A stretch of 15,000 nucleotides of DNA from Penaeus vannamei (Eukaryota > Arthropoda > Malacostraca > Decapoda > Penaeidae). The notes under the pieces are model-generated. The model worked only from the letters and a program-made list of their open reading frames with translations. It was not told the origin of the DNA and made no database searches. Each line of letters begins with the position of its first letter. Position 1 is the first letter of the stretch. A program made the translations under genes and the position numbers. The stretch lies in the NCBI RefSeq assembly GCF_042767895.1, contig NC_091578.1, forward strand, positions 11,109,132 through 11,124,131, written 5' to 3'. Below, piece after piece: positions 1 through 8,618 of the stretch.

Positions 1-608
1 TTTGAGGCCCTTGCAGTTCCTTTTGACAATTTTCATTTTTATATAAGGAATAATTATGAAAACTTCTTAAAAACTATTTTGAGTCCTGTCTCCATTTCCC
101 AGAGATATCCATTTCCATAACATTCAAACAAGATCATTTTTACTTTTAATCTGTCTCTTTGTCAGTGGTTTAGATCTCCCCACCCTCCAAGTTAAATACT
201 GACAATGCCTATAGATTTTAACTGCTTCTTAATCTGTTCTAAAAAGAAAGTTCTAGCCGCCTAACTGTAAAGGAAATACAACAGAGCTGCTTGCTGCAAA
301 CAATGTTAAAAGAGAAAGAAAGAAAAAGCCTGAAAGTAAAAAGGTTATGTACCAATGGATAAAAGATCAAGTTTATATCACGAAGTCTAGATTATTATTC
401 ATTAATTTGAAATGTTTGTCATAATTTTTGGATGACTTGTACCAATTAACTGGGCAAGACCATTATAAGTAACCACTGGAAATAAAGGTATGTAAATATA
501 ATAAAAATGGCAGACTTTCGTAACTGGAGATGCAAGAGAGGAAGGTAATTATCAATATCTTTGGCCATATCACCATAATTACAGAAACAAATTACAATTC
601 CTTACCAA

Positions 609-633
609 CCCCCCCCCCCAAAAAAAAAAAAAA
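609..633 (+). repeat. C11-A14 homopolymer pair
   Basis: Eleven C (609-619) are followed directly by fourteen A (620-633). Confidence 0.9.
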
Positions 634-1294
634 TCTTTTAACACAAATGCCCTTATCAGCAGGTTTTTGCATGTATACTAGATAAACAATTGAGTATGTT
701 TCAAAATCTATAAACAATAAAAGCACAAGGTTATAATCTCCCTGTATATAACCTCTTACCACCAATTGACCAATATGCTCTCTCTTGATTTTGACATTCC
801 CATCTGGCAGCAAGGTGATGTCCTTCTCATTCTAGCTAGGAATGGATAAGATTATTCACATGCAAACTAGTCACCCAGCACCAAATGGATAAACAGGTGT
901 TCAGAAGAAATGACTAGTTTTAAAATCCTCCAATAATTTGCAAAGATATCCATACAGCCTCAAAGCTATTTCATGAGGAAATACCTGATAGTAATTACCC
1001 AGCCATGAGTGTCCCATCTCTACAGTTTCCTAGGTTTAAGTGTCCAGGTTCAAAATCAGTTACGAAAGCAAGTATGAGAAAAAGCACTATCTGCGTCCAA
1101 GCAGTTCATACTCGATACCTGAGTATCTAATCAGTGTGTTGAGTACCATGAGTAAAAATAAAATTATTCACTACTCCTAATCTCATGGTTGCTCATCATG
1201 GTCCTATAATCTAAAGTCCAGCCAATATTTTATTTTTTTCTAAGTAAACCAGACTTGCTAACAATACATTTTGTTGAAAATATGCCTGATTGTA

Positions 1295-1347
1295 AGGGCT
1301 GGATTCTACCACCTGGCCCACCATGAAGGGCTTCAGCTTGCAGCCCT
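1295..1347. other. GC-rich nested inverted repeat (possible structured RNA)
   Basis: The outer arms are AGGGCTG (1295-1301) and CAGCCCT (1341-1347). The inner arms are CTGGCCC (1313-1319) and GGGC (1328-1331) with CAG (1334-1336), across an 8-nt loop. The whole is about 53 nt, short for a miRNA precursor. It sits in very AT-rich DNA. The minus-strand frame across it (including KLKPFMVGQVVESSPYNQ) is open for about 40 codons but not recognisable, so a protein-coding remnant is an alternative. Confidence 0.35.
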
Positions 1348-3328
1348 ACCCTTCTCCATAAAACAAAACAACTGTCAGTATTTTATACTTATATGAGAGG
1401 CTCTGCAATAAATATTACAATGTAAAAATAACAAAAGTAAATCAATGAACCAAAAAATTAACACTGGGTTAAAAATTTTGCTAGTAGCCATTAATGCAAG
1501 GTAGTTGATGTACACTGAGTTTTCCGTTTGTACCTGGCTCGTTTGGTAGTTTGCTTGGCTTCACGGCAAATGTGAACAATTTACAATAAACAATTCTTTT
1601 TGCCTTTTTCTGTTTGTTTCTCAATAGCATATGGTTATTTTTATTCAACTAACATATGGTTAATGTTCAGTCATGTGAACTTTTCCTTGTTGAGTCTTGT
1701 GGGTACTTGTTCCTGGAAGCTTTAAAAATAGATAATGGCATCCTGTATCACATGGCCATATATGTACTAAACCCAGGATAAAGAAAACTGAAGTTTAAGC
1801 TAATTGTTCCTTCTCTCCCAAAGTAATGAGCTAGGCCAGTTGATTTCTCCAGTCCTTTTCTAATCAGTTGCATCTTGTTTGCACTGAGAGGGAGGCTGTT
1901 CAATATCATGTCTGAACATAAGGCATACTGACACCTCACTCTTCTTGCTCTCTCTCCTAATGCATCCCTTTTAAGTAAAAGACAAGAGAACGCTCATATT
2001 TGAAACTAAGTAAAGCATGTGTACATGTAAAACTATCCGCTGCCCCTTTCTCTGGGAATACACAGAGAAAGTATAAACACAATAACCTAGTTTACTGGAC
2101 CTTGAGAACATGTACAATTGTAATAAAGTATCCCCTCATGCATCTGTAAGCTTCATTGTATGAAAGTGGAACTGAACTCGTTATTTTCATACTTTGAAGT
2201 ATCATCCAGTTTTGGCCTGTAATATTTTGTTAAAACAAAGATACAACATCATAGCTGTCACATTGTCATCTAACAGCTGTGTAGAAGAAAACATGTATAT
2301 ATATGAAAGATACATAGAACCTAGGAATGTTCTTTGGACTGTATATTCTTATGTCATGTCTCAATTTCTTAATAATCAAGAAAATATAAAACATAATAAA
2401 ACAGGCCAAAAGCTAGAATTGAAAATAATACTTTTTTTGTTTTACTTTCGTCCACTGGAAATGCAAAAGGTAAGTTTCCCAATTTCCTTGCAACATTAAT
2501 CATCAAATAACACTTCCTAACCAGGAATTGCAGTGTAAGCTTTTGCTAGACTAAAGATTTCCTAAAAGAAAGAAAGAAAAAAATAATAAAGAGTAGAAAA
2601 ATATAATTTGTATCATATCTTAAGATAATGTAAATCTAAGATTGAAAAATGCAGTTATAGAAGTATGTAAAAATATCTGTTTCCTTCTTACAACACATTT
2701 AATTGGAAAATGCTTTATATTCTAGTTATCAAATTGCAAGTGAGAAAATCAAATTTATGTGCTCTAAAAATCACCATCATAGAGCTAGAAATATGAGGAA
2801 AAAAAATTACAAGTACATTTATATGTATGTGTATGAAATAGTATTCCCACTATATTTACAAAATGTAGGATAAAAGTGATGAAGACCTGTATTAATCAAA
2901 ACCATAAAAAGTCTGCTCAAAAATATAAATGATGTAATATTAAGAAAAAAGTCCATAAAGAAATGTTCTGCAAAACTGTAAACTTAATGGTTAAACTTGT
3001 GTGATATTTAATGTTCCAATCATGTTTATAGCCCTTGAAATATATAAAAAAACTCAAATACTATTTCAAAAATATCCATAAGGAAAGAATTCACACACAT
3101 TTTATACCTGTATGTAGCTTCATGAATATTAATTTTTCTACATTAGCATTTATAAGAAATAATGGTAAAAGAAATCAAGCAAATAACGAACAAATATAGG
3201 TAAATAAAATTAAAGTTGTAAACTTGAAAACGAAGTATTCCAGTGATCTTCCAATCTGCTACCATCCGTCAAATACTGTAAAACTATTATGCAACTCTTC
3301 ATAAAAATGGCAACAAACAAGAATTTAC

Positions 3329-3366
3329 CTGTGGAGATGCTATGCACCACTGCAAACATAAATGAC
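3329..3366 (-). other. candidate exon D (38 nt)
   Basis: The acceptor is TCATCTTGTTACAG and the donor CCACAG then GTAAAT. Joined after exon C it keeps the frame (HLCLQWCIASPQ), ending in phase 0. Reading on into the intron gives a stop about 10 codons later. No following exon could be chosen with confidence. Confidence 0.2.
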
Positions 3367-3472
3367 CTGTAACAAGATGACAGGATCCATTTTCTACTAA
3401 TAAATGTCACTTCTGCTGTCATATCCAACCAAAACTACAAAAGTGGGGGTAAACTGGCACAACTGAACATAC

Positions 3473-3506
3473 CTCTCTCCAAGCAGGGGCAGGATCCCTT
3501 TTTGTA
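3473..3506 (-). other. candidate exon C (34 nt)
   Basis: The acceptor tract is TCTTGTTTTGTTTTGGCAG and the donor GAGAG then GTATGT, both good. Joined to exon B it reads on without a stop (YKKGSCPCLERG, ending in phase 1). The implied B-C intron of 3507-3549 is only 43 nt, very short for an animal intron, which is the main argument against the pair being spliced together. Confidence 0.2.
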
Positions 3507-3549
3507 CTGCCAAAACAAAACAAGAGATGGAACAGTATTATTGGCTTAC

Positions 3550-3622
3550 CTGAGCAGCCATACCCTCTCTAGGTAGTTGGTGAGTATTTCCTCCTTCAAG
3601 TTCACATTTAATTGCAATTTCT
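3550..3622 (-). other. candidate alternative exon B (73 nt) behind a 29-U tract
   Basis: On the minus strand a run of 29 T (3651-3679) is followed by CTGTTGTCTCC, and the first AG after it is at 3623-3624. The segment ends with a near-ideal donor, CTCAG then GTAAGC. Spliced after the TIA donor at 5265 it stays open for all 24 codons (residues such as EIAIKCELEGG and QLPREGMAAQ), ending in phase 0. I recognise no protein family. A chance arrangement remains possible; the distance from the gene (about 1.6 kb) is ordinary for an intron. Confidence 0.25.
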
Positions 3623-3650
3623 CTTTTGGGTTATAAATTGGAGACAACAG

Positions 3651-3679
<29 letters not shown>
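3651..3679 (+). repeat. A29 homopolymer (U29 on the minus strand)
   Basis: Twenty-nine consecutive A. On the minus strand this is a U tract 27 nt upstream of the candidate acceptor at 3623-3624, so it could act as a polypyrimidine tract or as a binding site for TIA-type proteins. Confidence 0.9.
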
Positions 3680-3681
<2 letters not shown>

Positions 3682-4034
3682 CGGAGTTGCAAAATGGACT
3701 CTATGCACAATTCACCATTCACTTGTAAATTTATGCTAAAACATATTATAAAGTTTACTGTACCTCTTTTTGTAAGAAAATAGATAACTACTATTAAACA
3801 ACAGACTTTCTGACATTAAGGCTATTATGAGTTACACAGACATGCTAATACAACACTGTATAAACTCACTGTCATCTCATTTCCATCACTAATTTTCTCT
3901 TTAACCTTTATGAAAGAAGACCTGCTTCCATTGATTTATCCAGTAATTATGTTTCACAAACAAGTGTCTTAAAAATGAGATGAAAAATGACATAGGATAA
4001 GCTGATATTTCATCTTGGTGGAGGTCCCACTCAC

Positions 4035-4143
4035 CAACACCTAGAGTATCTCATGTGGTACACTTCCCACTCTGCAGGCCAACCTGCGAAGATGTTCCTG
4101 AACCACAGAGATTTGGGCTTTTCCAATTTGTGCAGTTGAACTA
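4035..4143 (-). other. candidate exon A (109 nt)
   Basis: The acceptor is TTTTGTCTGTTCACAG and the donor GTGTTG then GTGAGTGGG, a strong match. Spliced directly to the TIA donor it reads 34 open codons (including SSTAQIGKAQISVVQEHL), then TAG six bases before its 3' end. Its base composition is less AT-rich than its surroundings. I recognise no domain. It lies beyond the AATAAA at 4445, so it is relevant only to transcripts that skip that signal. Confidence 0.22.
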
Positions 4144-4198
4144 CTGTGAACAGACAAAACCAGAACAAGTAGTAAGTACAAACGAGTGACCCACTGAC

Positions 4199-4244
4199 CT
4201 GCAGTGTTGCACTAAAAAAGCACAACAAGGCAACACAGCCACCC
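4199..4244 (-). other. candidate exon A0 (46 nt)
   Basis: The minus strand shows CCTCTCTTGTTGCAG before the segment and CTGCAG then GTCAGT after it. After the TIA donor the 46 nt are open and end in phase 0. The next candidate (4035-4143) then begins with TAG, so this path would give a 15-residue tail and a stop. It may be a cryptic or non-coding exon. Confidence 0.18.
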
Positions 4245-4444
4245 CTGCAACAAGAGAGGAATGCGTCAGCCAGTTTACTTAGCAAGCTTCTCCTAAGCAT
4301 ACCATATATATATTTTTTTTTTGTGTGGAATTAAAACTTCCTTTTGCTTAGGCCTGAAACATAGAGAGATTACTGGTTTAGTCAGGTTTTTCTTTTTTTT
4401 TAAGCAGGTAATAACAATTTGAAACTTAACTTTCACACCATTCC

Positions 4445-4450
4445 TTTATT
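4445..4450 (-). terminator. AATAAA polyadenylation signal candidate
   Basis: The plus strand reads TTTATT, which is AATAAA on the minus strand and the first exact hexamer after the TIA stop codon. A GTGTGAAAG-type G/U-containing stretch follows. An A-rich run (eight A, G, five A on the minus strand) lies about 45 nt further on. Confidence 0.45.
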
Positions 4451-4669
4451 TTTCACATTCTGAATATCTGTACATGGATGGGGTTGTGTACAAAAGTCTC
4501 ATGCTAGGCATAAAATCCAAACAGATAAAGATCCACTTGACTAACTAAAAGGGTCATAGGAAAAACTCCCCATTAACCAGTTTCATTTTTTGGAATGTGG
4601 TTATACAGAGATAATACTTCTGAGCTGGTGCAAGAAATAATTAGTTGGGTAGTTACTATGCAGACCACA

Positions 4670-4684
4670 CTCGCTCGCTCGCTC
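4670..4684 (+). repeat. (CTCG)n short repeat in the 3' UTR
   Basis: Nearly four CTCG units. It is unusually CpG-rich for this AT-rich UTR. Confidence 0.8.
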
Positions 4685-4879
4685 ACTCTTACTGTCTTTG
4701 CATTCACACCTTTATGTCTGCTCCACTTAATTTGAAACCTGCACTATAGTCTTGAAAGATTAATACATAAATATTTATAATGAATTCACTTCCATGGCAT
4801 ATACATAAAAATCCTATAATTCTACTGAAATAAAGGTTCTATGAGTAGTAACTGAAAAAATGTGAATTATTTATAACAG

Positions 4880-4887
4880 TATTTACA
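4880..4887 (-). promoter_or_regulatory. Pumilio-response-type motif UGUAAAUA, distal
   Basis: This is a second exact TGTAAATA on the minus strand, about 215 nt beyond the first and still before the AATAAA. A pair in one 0.8-kb UTR is more than base composition alone would suggest, which raises the odds that the sites are functional. Confidence 0.4.
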
Positions 4888-5101
4888 ACAGCTGATTGAT
4901 AGAAAGGAGCCATGAAAGCCATTCACTGTGTCAGTCCAGAAAACAGTATAAAATACAATTCACTGTATTCCTGATATAAAACTTTACAAAATTACTTTCT
5001 CTTACAAAAAGAACACCACTGCTTTCTTCTAATACTACACAATAGTGCTTTTGGACATGAGATAATTAAGTAGTGCCCTATACTTAAGTTTCTATTTCAC
5101 T

Positions 5102-5109
5102 TATTTACA
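5102..5109 (-). promoter_or_regulatory. Pumilio-response-type motif UGUAAAUA, proximal
   Basis: The minus strand reads TGTAAATA, an exact match to the PUF/Pumilio consensus UGUANAUA, about 150 nt after the stop codon. PUF proteins usually repress or destabilise mRNAs through such 3' UTR sites. Binding here is inferred from the motif only. Confidence 0.4.
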
Positions 5110-5259
5110 TACAGTCTATATTGGTCTGAAGGTCTTTGCACTTACAAAGATGAAAGCTGAAGCAACGTTGCCTCATCGTCTCCAAGGCAGGGCTGCACCA
5201 GACAAGTTGGGGTCAGGTGTGTCAAGCAGCCTCAAGCCAAGGAGTCAATCCCCATGATT

Positions 5260-5267
5260 ACTCACTG
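5260..5267 (-). other. donor-like GTGAGT overlapping the TIA stop codon
   Basis: The last codons read CAA CAG TGA GTA on the minus strand. GTGAGT at 5260-5265 matches all six intronic positions of a 5' splice site and contains the TGA. The exon side (ACA) is weak because -1 is A, not G. If used, it would remove the stop and leave the exon in phase 2 (CA plus the next base). Confidence 0.35.
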
Positions 5268-6383
5268 TTGGGGCTGGCCCTGCTGAGGTGCTGGGGGGGG
5301 CTGCTGCCCAGGTTGTCCCCAGCCCTGCTGGCCCCAACCCATCCACATGTAGCTAGGATTAGGCTGGTAACCATATGGGTACTGGTTGTAACCCATCTGG
5401 TTGTAAGGCATCTGCTGCGGATAATATTGCCAATAGCCCATCTGTCCCATTTGGTTGGTGAATCCTTGGCCATTAGAGTAGTTTGTGAGGCTCGGTTGAG
5501 CCCCATTGGCCTCCTGAGCTGGGTTGGTGGCCTGGTCAGCCCCAGTGTCCTTGCCCCAGGAGCACCTAATTATCTGTCCATTCAAGTTTGAATTATGCAA
5601 TTCAACAATAGCCTGGCAAGCACTTTCTTTAGTTGTGTACTTTATAAAAGCATAACCTTTTTCTTTAAAAATCTTTATCTTTTCAATTTGGCCATGAGGC
5701 TGGAAGGATTTATGTAACATCTCTTCCGAAATATCTTGTTTCAAGCCGCCACAAAAAACAGTGGTATTTGTTGGTGTTGTCTGGTTATAAACTTCTTCAT
5801 AATTCAACTTCTTCTGCTCAGGTTTATTTTCATTTGGAGTGTTGGCAGGTTTTCTTGTAGCCCAGCGTGTTTTGATCATTTTTCGGCCAAGCCACTGGCC
5901 GTTCATTGCACTGATACTTGTCTCTGCATCCATCTTCTTCACAAACACAACAAAACCATAACCTCGAGACTTGAAGCTCTGGGGATCCTTAACCACCTTG
6001 CAGTCTGAAATTTCACCGAACACTTGAAAAGCTTCTCTAAGCGCTTGCTCGTCTATTTCTGGGCTGAGATCTCCAACATATACGTGATGATGCCTACTGG
6101 TGTCTACCTTGGTGTACTTGTTCTTGTTTCCCTGGCCAGTTGCCCAATCAACTCGCATCTTTCGAGTCTGCAGCATTTTATCATTCATCATTGTAATTGC
6201 ATTGAGTGCAGTCATGTGATCATTGAATTCTACAAAGCAATAGGGGTCAGTGGTGGGCTCGCGGAACATCTTGCAACTGCGGACCTCACCCAGCTGGCCA
6301 AACAGCATCATGATGAGCTCCTCGGTGACCGAACTGTCCAGGTTGCCCACGTACAACGTCCTGTTCTGCTCTGAGTGTGCCAT
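5262..6383 (-). CDS. TIA1: TIA-1/TIAR (Rox8) family RNA-binding protein, complete single-exon coding region
   Basis: The frame encodes 373 residues, close to human TIAR and TIA-1 (about 375-386). Three RRMs are visible: RRM1 about 9-82 (RNP2 LYVGNL 10-15, RNP1 DPYCFVEF 46-53), RRM2 about 100-176 (VYVGDL 101-106, RGYGFVVF 140-147, then the family signature NGQWLG and WATRKP), and RRM3 about 208-278 (VFCGGL 209-214, KGYAFIKY 242-249, ending CSWGK). Residues 302-373 are a Q/Y/G/P/M-rich prion-like tail. Family members bind U-rich RNA, aid U1 snRNP recruitment at weak 5' splice sites, and nucleate stress granules that silence translation. The start is the ATG at 6381-6383, in a strong GCACCATGG context 11 nt after a splice acceptor; the frame continues upstream only into the presumed intron and holds no earlier ATG. 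No frameshift or internal stop is seen. The oddities are the absence of introns across all three RRMs and a sequence that looks more diverged from fly and human than I would expect. A TIAR-type paralogue is equally possible, because TIA1 and TIAL1 cannot be separated here. Confidence 0.96.
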   Translation of the reverse strand: MAHSEQNRTLYVGNLDSSVTEELIMMLFGQLGEVRSCKMFREPTTDPYCFVEFNDHMTALNAITMMNDKMLQTRKMRVDWATGQGNKNKYTKVDTSRHHHVYVGDLSPEIDEQALREAFQVFGEISDCKVVKDPQSFKSRGYGFVVFVKKMDAETSISAMNGQWLGRKMIKTRWATRKPANTPNENKPEQKKLNYEEVYNQTTPTNTTVFCGGLKQDISEEMLHKSFQPHGQIEKIKIFKEKGYAFIKYTTKESACQAIVELHNSNLNGQIIRCSWGKDTGADQATNPAQEANGAQPSLTNYSNGQGFTNQMGQMGYWQYYPQQMPYNQMGYNQYPYGYQPNPSYMWMGWGQQGWGQPGQQPPPAPQQGQPQQ

Positions 6384-6426
6384 GGTGCTGTCACCTGTGG
6401 AACCAACCACATCAGCAAGTCAGACA
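6384..6426 (-). other. 3' splice site and 11-nt 5' UTR segment before the TIA ATG
   Basis: Read on the minus strand, the sequence runs TTGGTTCCACAG then GTGACAGCACC and ATG. The AG sits at 6395-6396, so the exon starts at 6394 and keeps only 11 nt of 5' UTR. A CTGAC branch-point-like motif lies about 25 nt upstream. The pyrimidine tract is poor, interrupted by G and A. A 5' UTR intron is therefore expected, with its donor upstream at higher coordinates. No donor and first exon in 6427-15000 stands out enough to call. Confidence 0.7.
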
Positions 6427-6731
6427 CCCCGATACCAGCCTGTGTAACTCATCTCACCACAATCATTGCACCTACACCTTCAAATAAAGTGTGGCTGGCA
6501 GGGTGCTACTATTAACTATAACAAACGCCAAAATGCTAAGAACTATAACTACATTTGATTCTACCATTTAAATTTTAAAAATTATTTCTGACAATCTGGA
6601 TGATCTTATATCATTCATAATTAATCAATTAATATCAATATCAATAATATTCATTAAAACAACACTATTGTATATAGGCACATATCTGAAATAGATCATG
6701 CAAGAAATTTAGTCCTAAATATCCTGTTAAT

Positions 6732-6771
6732 ATCCTTAGAAAAATACTTAAATCCTTAGAAAAATACTTAA
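6732..6771 (+). repeat. 20-bp tandem duplication
   Basis: The unit ATCCTTAGAAAAATACTTAA occurs twice head to tail with no mismatch (6732-6751 and 6752-6771), consistent with a recent slippage or duplication event. Confidence 0.9.
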
Positions 6772-7152
6772 ATGTGAAAACTAACTGCATACATATGCTA
6801 CCATCTATCATTGTAAGGAATAAATATAGAGAAACTTGTATGATACAGGATACTAAGCCCTAGAATATAATATATAATCTGAAGGTTTTCCTCCTATTTT
6901 CCTTTAAAGCTAGTTACTTTTAAAACTTCCGGAAATGGCATTTATGCAATTCAAATACACAGATAAATGACATTATATACCTGAGCACAAGAGCTTATCA
7001 CTAAATAGCCCACAAGTGAAAAACTACAGCTTCTAAAGGACAAATAATTGAGAAACCATTAACTACTAGGTGGTTATTTGGATTCATTAACTAAAGAAAA
7101 AAAAGTAATAATAATAAAAGGAAAAAAGGAAAGAAAGAAAAAATCTCTCACA

Positions 7153-7197
7153 CAGACAGACAGACAGACAGACAGAGACACACACACACACACACAC
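7153..7197 (+). repeat. compound microsatellite (CAGA)n(CA)n
   Basis: About six CAGA units (7153-7176) run into a CA dinucleotide tract (7177-7197). A purine-rich stretch of A, GAAA and AAT units precedes it from about 7093. Confidence 0.95.
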
Positions 7198-7335
7198 TTC
7201 CTTATCTGATTCTTTATTACTGAAATTTCTATCCTATGATAAATGTGCCTCGTCTTTTCAATCATGCACAACAGTATTCCTGAGTCACAGGAATTTCTAC
7301 ATACAAGATGAAAATAAACTTATACTGCAGAAAAG

Positions 7336-7358
7336 AAAAGAAGAAGAAGAAGAAGAAA
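7336..7358 (+). repeat. (AAG)n microsatellite
   Basis: Five to six AAG/GAA units within an A/G-only tract. Confidence 0.9.
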
Positions 7359-8063
7359 AAAATACAGCCATCCCTCCTGTACATACACACATACTATCCC
7401 CACTCAGTCTCACAAGCACCCTATATATACATACACTTAGAATCAAGTATAGGCCCACCAACTTGCACAAAGGATTGATAAAAAGAAAATAGCTTTAAAG
7501 TATTCTTTTAATGCTAGACAAAACCCCTCTGACAGGTTCTCAACAATGTAAGTAGTGAAATCAGTCAACAAATGTGAAATAACAAATAGGTAAGCACAAA
7601 GTAACATTATCATCATTTAATGATTAAACACTACTACTAAACTTGAATAGATCCCACATTTAGATTATGGCTTTAATTTGACCTTCCCCCCCCCTGATCT
7701 TTCACTCTCGATCAAAATCCTTCGCATCCTCCTCATCTACCTTCCTTTCATGCTGTCTAATCTTTTCCCTCTAACCAATTCTTTTCCCTTTGTAATGATT
7801 GAATTTGGATTCCTCTTGTTTTCTCCTTTCTCACTTACTCGTTATCTTTGCATTATCTGTTGTAATGCAATAACAAATTTGAAATAAAAAGATTAAAACC
7901 CAATCCTAATATCTGTATTCAAATACTAATTGTATTTCTTAGCATCTTACATAAATGGAATAGAATTTCTAGATTACAATCTTATATCCTATGGTGTTCA
8001 CCAACATATCCAAAAAATTTACTAAGCATTTCAAGCAGTACATCTGAATTCACTTGCAATAAC

Positions 8064-8077
8064 GTTAAGGGGGCCGT
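8064..8077 (+). repeat. left terminal inverted repeat of the 8-9 kb element, with TTAA
   Basis: GTTAAGGGGGCCGT, a perfect 14-base inverted match to 9241-9254; the next bases (TGC versus CGC) also largely agree. Confidence 0.7.
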
Positions 8078-8207
8078 TGCACTTGATAATGAAATTAGTT
8101 CATTATAATCGGACTTTCACGATTTTTAAATATGCTATATATACATATACTACAATTTACACTACCAAGTTTCATGTCATTTGGATAAAAAACAATGAAG
8201 TTATAAA

Positions 8208-8230
8208 AATAATAATAATAATAATAATAA
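8208..8230 (+). repeat. (AAT)n microsatellite
   Basis: About seven and a half AAT units, inside the left part of the 8-9 kb transposon. Confidence 0.9.
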
Positions 8231-8467
8231 AATATATAAATCTTACTTATCCATTGACAAAATACTCTATGGCAATGCCTAAACTTGTAACGATTTGGAT
8301 TTTGAAATTTCCTCTTAGTTTAGTGTCTTTTCATTATTAAACTTACACCGTATGATATATGGACTTTTATCACCTGAAATGAAAATTGGCATTGGTTCAA
8401 AAATCGCAAATCTATTTAACTTTAAAATGATCGAAACCCCATTGGAATCGCCTAAGTAATTAAGATT

Positions 8468-8493
8468 AAAAAAAAAAAAAAAAAAAAAAAAAA
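8468..8493 (+). repeat. A26 homopolymer
   Basis: Twenty-six consecutive A within the 8-9 kb transposon. No SINE-like body was found to its left. Confidence 0.9.
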
Positions 8494-8618
8494 GAATTTT
8501 GACAAAGGTGTTAGTTTTGAGATATTGGGTTTTGAAGTTGAGGATACATTTTCCTCCATTTATCTAATTTATTCATTTATTATTAGCATTATTCTTTTTT
8601 ATTAGAAATCTGAATCTG

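Larger units (their letters stand above)
1..3328. other. AT-rich non-coding region left of the TIA gene
   Basis: No frame here looks like protein. The longest, 101 codons on the plus strand at 2194-2499, is low-complexity in AT-rich sequence and has no domain. Contents worth noting are the C11-A14 pair at 609-633, an inverted repeat ACCATGAG/CTCATGGT (1145-1152 and 1182-1189), the nested GC-rich inverted repeat at 1295-1347, and a GAAA-rich tract near 2565-2583. It is likely intergenic or downstream intron. Confidence 0.6.
4445..5261 (-). other. probable 3' UTR of the TIA gene, with polyadenylation signal
   Basis: After the TGA at 5262-5264 the first canonical minus-strand AATAAA is at 4445-4450, giving a 3' UTR of about 0.8 kb. 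Cleavage would fall some 10-30 nt further left, in a G/T-containing stretch. The segment holds two UGUAAAUA motifs, a short (CTCG)n repeat at 4670-4684, AU-rich patches near 4760-4800, and a GTAAGT donor-like hexamer at 5140-5145. It has no protein-like frame. The boundary is inferred from the signal only; longer transcripts are possible if the downstream exon candidates are real. Confidence 0.5.
6427..8063. other. probable 5' UTR intron or upstream DNA of the TIA gene, proximal part
   Basis: AT-rich, with no coding signal. It holds the 20-bp duplication (6732-6771), the (CAGA)n(CA)n and (AAG)n microsatellites and a C9 run (7686-7694). No first exon or promoter could be recognised. Intronic status is inferred from the acceptor at 6395. 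Confidence 0.5.

Noticed and set aside
1015..1055. tRNA B-box-like GGTTCAAAATC near 1038
   Set aside because: No A box, no cloverleaf arms and no acceptor stem pairing could be built around it.
2194..2499. 101-codon plus-strand frame
   Set aside because: AT-rich composition, no domain, no splice or promoter context; consistent with chance.
4387..4401. A-rich run (minus strand A8-G-A5) as the fossil poly(A) tail of a TIA retrocopy
   Set aside because: It lies about 45 nt beyond the AATAAA, further than usual, is short and interrupted, and no target duplication could be paired with the 5' end.
6384..6410. In-frame N-terminal extension of the TIA protein by nine residues, opening at a GTG
   Set aside because: The extension starts with GTG, not ATG, and crosses the splice acceptor at 6395-6396; the ATG at 6383 has a strong initiation context.
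5217..6447. Several open frames of 65-124 codons on the plus strand opposite the TIA gene, and an 82-codon minus-strand frame inside it
   Set aside because: They are shadows of the GC-richer coding region in other frames, with no motifs.
7074..7271. 65-codon minus-strand frame rich in Cys, Val, Ser and Leu
   Set aside because: It is a translation of the (CAGA)n(CA)n microsatellite and adjacent purine tract.
8468..8493. A26 tract as the tail of a SINE or processed pseudogene
   Set aside because: No RNA polymerase III boxes, no coding remnant to its left and no flanking direct repeats; the same holds for the tract at 10567-10595.
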